NCBI GenBank assembly: GCA_031396695.1
Contig: JANNLG010000160.1
Span: 1-16,054, forward strand
Length of the DNA: 16,054 bases
Source: VGRW01 sp031396695
GTDB taxonomy: Bacteria; Myxococcota_A; UBA9160; SZUA-336
Direction: 5' to 3'
Shown here: positions 14,693 through 16,054 of the stretch, in pieces
Numbering within the stretch: the stretch's first letter is position 1
Layout of the letters: each line of letters opens with the position of its first letter
The notes under the pieces: generated by a model
Database searches by the model: none
Told to the model about the DNA's origin: nothing
Seen by the model: only the letters and a program-made list of their open reading frames with translations
Made by a program: the position numbers and the translations under genes

Positions 14693-16054
14693 GTGCGCGC
14701 GGCGATCACGATCGAGAATTTCCGTCCCGGCCCGGGTGGCGTCGAGAGCGTGGCCTGGCAGCTCGCCCGCGAGCTCGGCGCGCTCGGCGTCGATCTCACC
14801 GTGCTGTGTCGCCAGGCCTCCAAGCCAGCGCCCCCAGGCGTGCGCGTCGAGACGCTAGGCGGCGTCAGCTTCTGGCAGCCGCTGCGCGTGCTCGACTTCT
14901 CGCGCCGGGCCGCGCGCGCGACCTCGAGCGGCGGCTTCGACGTGGTGCAGGCCTTCTCGCGCACCCGTCACCAGGACGTGTACCGCGCGGGCGGTGGCAG
15001 CCACGCGGCCTACATGGACAGCGTCTACGCGCATCCCCGTCTGCTGCGCCGGCTTTCGCCGCGTCACCGAGCGCTGCTCGCGATCGAGGAGGCGGTGTTT
15101 CGCGACGAACGCCAGACGATCCTGTGCAACTCCCGGCTCGTCGCCGGCGAGCTCACCGAGCGCTACGGCGTTTCCCGAGCGCGGCTCGCGGTGATCTACA
15201 ACGGCGTCGACCTCGAGCGCTTCCACCCCCGCCTGCGCGAACAGAGCGGCGCACGCGTGCGCGCTGAGCTCGGACTCGACGGTCCGATCGCACTTTTCGT
15301 CGGCAGCGGCTTCGCGCGCAAGGGACTCGACCGCGCGATCGCGGGTCTCGCCGCGGCCGGCGCGAAAGCCGATCTCTTGGTCGCGGGCGCGGGCGACCCG
15401 AGCGAGTACCGCCGTCAGGCCGACGCGCTCGGAATCGGCGGGCGGGTGCACTTCCTGGGCGTGCGCAGCGACGTCGACGAGCTGTACGCGGCTGCGGATC
15501 TGTTCGTGCTGCCGACGCGCTACGACCCGTTCGCGAACGTCTGCCTGGAGGCGATGGCCGCGGGCGTCGCCGTCGCGACCACTCGGCGCAACGGCGCGGC
15601 CGACCTGATCGAGACCGGCGTGAACGGCTTCGTCTGCGAGCAAGACTTCGCGCCCGCGTTCCGCGCGCTCGAGGATCCCGCGCGGCTGCGCGCGATCGCC
15701 GCACGCGCGCGTGAGCTGGCCGAGCGTTTCGGCTGGCGCGAGCACGCGAGCGCCGTGCTCGCACTCTGGCAGCGCGTTCATGCGCAGCGCGGTGCGCAGC
15801 GCCAGGGGGTCGCCGCGCTTCGCTCCGGCTCGACACCGTCCAGCGTCACCGTGCTGAAACGCAATCGCGCGCGCGTGGTCGCGCGCGCGGGCGACCCGAG
15901 CGAGTACCGCCGTCAGGCCGACGCGCTCGGAATCGGCGGGCGGGTGCACTTCCTGGGCGTGCGCAGCGACGTCGACGAGCTGTACGCGGCTGCCAGAGTG
16001 CGAGCACGGCGCTCGCGTGCTCGCGCCAGCCGAAACGCTCGGCCAGCTCACGCG
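14693..16054 (+). CDS. GT4 glycosyltransferase, WaaG/RfaG-like; 3' end abnormal and open
   Basis: A retaining GT4 glycosyltransferase related to WaaG, which adds hexose to heptose of the LPS core. Features are GPGGVE near residues 13-18, FVGSGFARKGLDRAI beginning at Phe202 (close to the WaaG donor-site block), VHFLGVRSDVDELYAAADL, and a D278-x7-E286 motif (DPFANVCLE) in place of the usual E-x7-E. GTG at 14693 is the first start after an in-frame TAG at 14681. Family sequence ends near residue 364 (WREHASAVLALWQRVHAQR), but no stop follows. The frame runs on through unassigned sequence, an in-frame repeat of its own donor domain (15876-15993) and an inverted fragment to the last base. The true C-terminus is therefore not represented reliably beyond about 15790. 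Confidence 0.8.
   Translation, partial: MRAAITIENFRPGPGGVESVAWQLARELGALGVDLTVLCRQASKPAPPGVRVETLGGVSFWQPLRVLDFSRRAARATSSGGFDVVQAFSRTRHQDVYRAGGGSHAAYMDSVYAHPRLLRRLSPRHRALLAIEEAVFRDERQTILCNSRLVAGELTERYGVSRARLAVIYNGVDLERFHPRLREQSGARVRAELGLDGPIALFVGSGFARKGLDRAIAGLAAAGAKADLLVAGAGDPSEYRRQADALGIGGRVHFLGVRSDVDELYAAADLFVLPTRYDPFANVCLEAMAAGVAVATTRRNGAADLIETGVNGFVCEQDFAPAFRALEDPARLRAIAARARELAERFGWREHASAVLALWQRVHAQRGAQRQGVAALRSGSTPSSVTVLKRNRARVVARAGDPSEYRRQADALGIGGRVHFLGVRSDVDELYAAARVRARRSRARASRNARPAHA
15378..15495 (+). repeat. Direct repeat, original copy within the glycosyltransferase
   Basis: This block encodes part of the glycosyltransferase donor-binding domain (GAGDPSEYRRQADALGIG and onward). It recurs at 15876-15993 with one mismatch in 118 nt; the last 109 nt (15387-15495) are identical. 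The offset is 498 nt, a multiple of three. Confidence 0.95.
15708..15773 (+). repeat. Inverted repeat, left arm
   Basis: These 66 nt, coding for the end of the glycosyltransferase domain (around ELAERFGWREHASAVL), are the perfect reverse complement of 15989-16054. The arms enclose 215 nt. Confidence 0.95.
15876..15993 (+). repeat. Direct repeat, second copy near window end
   Basis: This is the second copy of 15378-15495, in the same orientation and reading frame. Its single mismatch is close to the left end (15884 against 15386), consistent with the join lying around 15876-15888 in CG-rich sequence. Its final five bases (GCTGC, 15989-15993) also belong to the inverted arm that follows. Confidence 0.95.
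15989..16054 (-). repeat. Inverted repeat, right arm at the window edge
   Basis: These 66 nt are the perfect reverse complement of 15708-15773 and run to the last base, so the true length of the inversion is unknown. Confidence 0.95.

Noticed and set aside
11407..15267. A very long open frame on the plus strand (over 1200 codons) across the LPS operon
   Set aside because: It is antisense to several well-recognised genes, is Arg/Ala-rich with no recognisable domain, and crosses the divergent gap. Such shadows are expected in GC-rich DNA.
14855..16051. A 398-codon minus-strand open frame opposite the glycosyltransferase
   Set aside because: It contains a repeated peptide only because it is antisense to the duplicated block; the plus strand has clear GT4 motifs.

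Overview
This is a gene-packed, very GC-rich stretch from a Gram-negative bacterium. The envelope genes (heptosyltransferase, heptose-1-phosphate adenylyltransferase, a lipobox solute-binding protein) and the style of the metG, gld and DUF4340 genes suggest a lineage near Myxococcota or the former Deltaproteobacteria. That placement is inference from gene content and base composition only. I see no tRNA, rRNA, CRISPR array, insertion sequence or phage gene, and no gene-free stretch over 300 bases. Nearly all long ORFs on the other strand are shadows produced by GC-rich codon use.

Layout: (1) 1-2181, plus strand: the 3' end of metG, a TatD-family nuclease and an inositol-monophosphatase family gene, joined by two GTGA stop/start overlaps. 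(2) 2171-6686, minus strand, read right to left: gldA (ATPase), gldF (permease), gldG (membrane-anchored auxiliary protein) and a DUF4340 protein. These form a compact Gld-type ABC-2 system that converges on suhB with an 11-nt overlap. (3) 6783-14610, minus strand: one apparent operon of eight genes in the order Nudix hydrolase, Gfo/Idh/MocA oxidoreductase, radical SAM/SPASM-like enzyme, waaF, rfaE2, oppA, oppB, oppC. The genes overlap or lie within about 20 nt of each other. (4) 14693 to the end, plus strand: a divergent WaaG-like GT4 glycosyltransferase.

Functionally, rfaE2 (ADP-heptose formation), waaF (heptose transfer) and the WaaG-like enzyme point to LPS inner-core assembly. The radical SAM, oxidoreductase and Nudix genes upstream in the same operon look like a sugar or nucleotide-sugar modifying set of unknown product. 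The operon ends in a peptide-type importer that has no ATPase gene here. This Nudix/oxidoreductase/radical SAM group tied to heptose genes and an Opp-type importer is the best candidate for something undescribed.

The last part of the window is structurally abnormal. A 118-nt block of the glycosyltransferase gene (15378-15495) reappears in direct orientation at 15876-15993, in the same reading frame. It is followed by a perfect 66-nt inverted copy of 15708-15773 running to the last base. The two pieces share 5 nt at their junction. This looks like a template-switch or assembly chimera at a contig edge. A real rearrangement at the 3' end of the gene is the less likely alternative.
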